In this document: piece after piece, positions 6,693-7,019 of the stretch
Position numbering within the stretch: the stretch's first letter is position 1
Layout: every line of letters begins with the position of its first letter
From: an uncultured Veillonella sp.
GTDB lineage: Bacteria > Bacillota > Negativicutes > Veillonellales > Veillonellaceae
Assembly (NCBI GenBank): GCA_902478055.1
Contig: CABSJL010000043.1
Coordinates: forward strand, 1 to 7,019
Reading direction: 5' to 3'
Length of the DNA: 7,019 nt
Made by a program: the position numbers and the translations under genes
The notes under the pieces: model-generated
Told to the model about the DNA's origin: nothing
Seen by the model: the letters and a program-made list of their open reading frames with translations, nothing else
Database searches by the model: none

Positions 6693-6722
6693 TCTATAAA
6701 AGTAGAACCATTTACAAATCAA
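6693..6722 (-). promoter_or_regulatory. Weak candidate promoter for the ecf operon
   Basis: On the minus strand, TTGATT (6722-6717) and TATAGA (6698-6693) each match the sigma-A consensus at 4 of 6 positions, with an 18-bp gap. A start near 6686 would give a leader of under 30 nt before ATG 6659. Other AT-rich candidates exist further upstream and none is clearly better. Since the rplQ terminator is strong, some promoter should lie between 6660 and 6895, but its exact place is uncertain. Confidence 0.25.
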
Positions 6723-6730
6723 TCATTCCC

Positions 6731-6797
6731 ATATTGAGCCTACTAGCATCAATATAATATGTCCTGTTCATACACTTAGAATGAAATAGTATCTAAG
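6731..6797. repeat. Two inverted repeats with 11-nt spacers upstream of ecfA1
   Basis: One perfect 7-bp inverted repeat is ATATTGA (6731-6737) with TCAATAT (6749-6755). A second, 6-bp repeat is CTTAGA (6775-6780) with TCTAAG (6792-6797). Both have 11-nt spacers, and neither is followed by a T run, so they are not terminators. They could be RNA hairpins in a long leader or protein-binding sites. The arms differ in sequence, and the number of repeats is near what chance gives in AT-rich DNA. Confidence 0.25.
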
Positions 6798-6895
6798 GTA
6801 TTCTGTAAAAGGTTAACAATAGACATTTAATATTTACGATAACTGCTAATATATTACGATATTTTACTCATCGATTGTACCATAAAATTGACAAT

Positions 6896-6931
6896 AAAAA
6901 AACGGTGCTGCAACATAAGTTACAACACCGT
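6896..6931 (-). terminator. Rho-independent terminator after rplQ
   Basis: Minus-strand RNA forms a 13-bp stem (6931-6919 with 6914-6902), including two G-U pairs, with a UUAU loop, followed by a run of seven U residues (6902-6896, the first of them paired in the stem). It begins 11 nt after the rplQ stop codon and ends the ribosomal-protein operon, separating it from the ecf operon. Confidence 0.92.
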
Positions 6932-6941
6932 ATGAGTTTGA

Positions 6942-7019
6942 TTAAACTAACTCGATAATAGCCAAAGGTGCAGCGTCACCTTTGCGAAGACCAGTTTTGA
7001 TTACACGAGTGTAACCACC
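6942..7019 (-). CDS. rplQ: 50S ribosomal protein L17, C-terminal fragment (starts beyond the right edge)
   Basis: The last 25 codons and stop (TAA 6944-6942) of a minus-strand gene are present. The peptide GGYTRVIKTGLRKGDAA, continuing to a terminal AIIELV, is the highly conserved C-terminus of bacterial ribosomal protein L17 of the large subunit. rplQ is normally the last gene of the rpoA-containing ribosomal operon, and the strong terminator right after it agrees. Its position just upstream of ecfA1 matches the common Firmicutes order. Confidence 0.96.
   Translation of the reverse strand, partial: GGYTRVIKTGLRKGDAAPLAIIELV

Noticed and set aside
6888..6893. Perfect TTGACA -35 hexamer on the plus strand
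   Set aside because: No acceptable -10 hexamer follows at 16-18 bp; it lies beside the rplQ terminator, and no plus-strand gene is downstream.
6874..6893. TTGTCA and TACAAT on the minus strand as an ecf promoter
   Set aside because: The two hexamers are only 9 bp apart, too close for a sigma-A promoter, and the -35 overlaps the terminator tail.

Overview
The window reads as ordinary chromosome from a low-GC, anaerobic bacterium with Firmicutes-style signals: AAGGAGG ribosome-binding sites, sigma-A-like promoters and U-tract hairpin terminators. A two-subunit 2-oxoacid:ferredoxin oxidoreductase, an ECF energizing module beside rplQ, and the codon use point to the Negativicutes, with Veillonella my best guess. 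That placement is inferred from style and gene content, not from a database match.

Every recognised gene lies on the minus strand, so transcription runs from right to left. At the right edge (6942-7019) is the end of rplQ (ribosomal protein L17), closed by a strong terminator. Next is a tightly overlapping operon of ecfA1, ecfA2, ecfT and truA (6659 down to 3280), closed by a 13-bp hairpin. After a promoter and a leader of roughly 90 nt come korA and korB (3008 down to 383), followed by one stem-loop without a U tract and then a terminator with a UUCG tetraloop. The left edge (129-1) holds the first 43 codons of a probable prephenate dehydrogenase gene (tyrA), preceded by a possible extended -10 promoter and a short leader ORF.

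EcfA1, EcfA2 and EcfT together form the ATP-driven energizing module of an energy-coupling-factor transporter. It takes up vitamins or metal ions through substrate-binding S components, none of which is encoded here. TruA modifies tRNA anticodon arms. The rplQ-ecfA1-ecfA2-ecfT-truA order is a widely conserved Firmicutes arrangement. KorAB interconverts a 2-oxoacid (probably 2-oxoglutarate) and its acyl-CoA with ferredoxin as electron carrier. TyrA would act in tyrosine synthesis.

No mobile element, CRISPR array, tRNA or rRNA was seen, and no clear undescribed system. No gene-free stretch exceeds 300 bases. The points most worth a second look are the tyrA leader ORF, the extended tail of EcfA1, the TTG start of korA, and small inverted repeats in the ecf and kor upstream regions.
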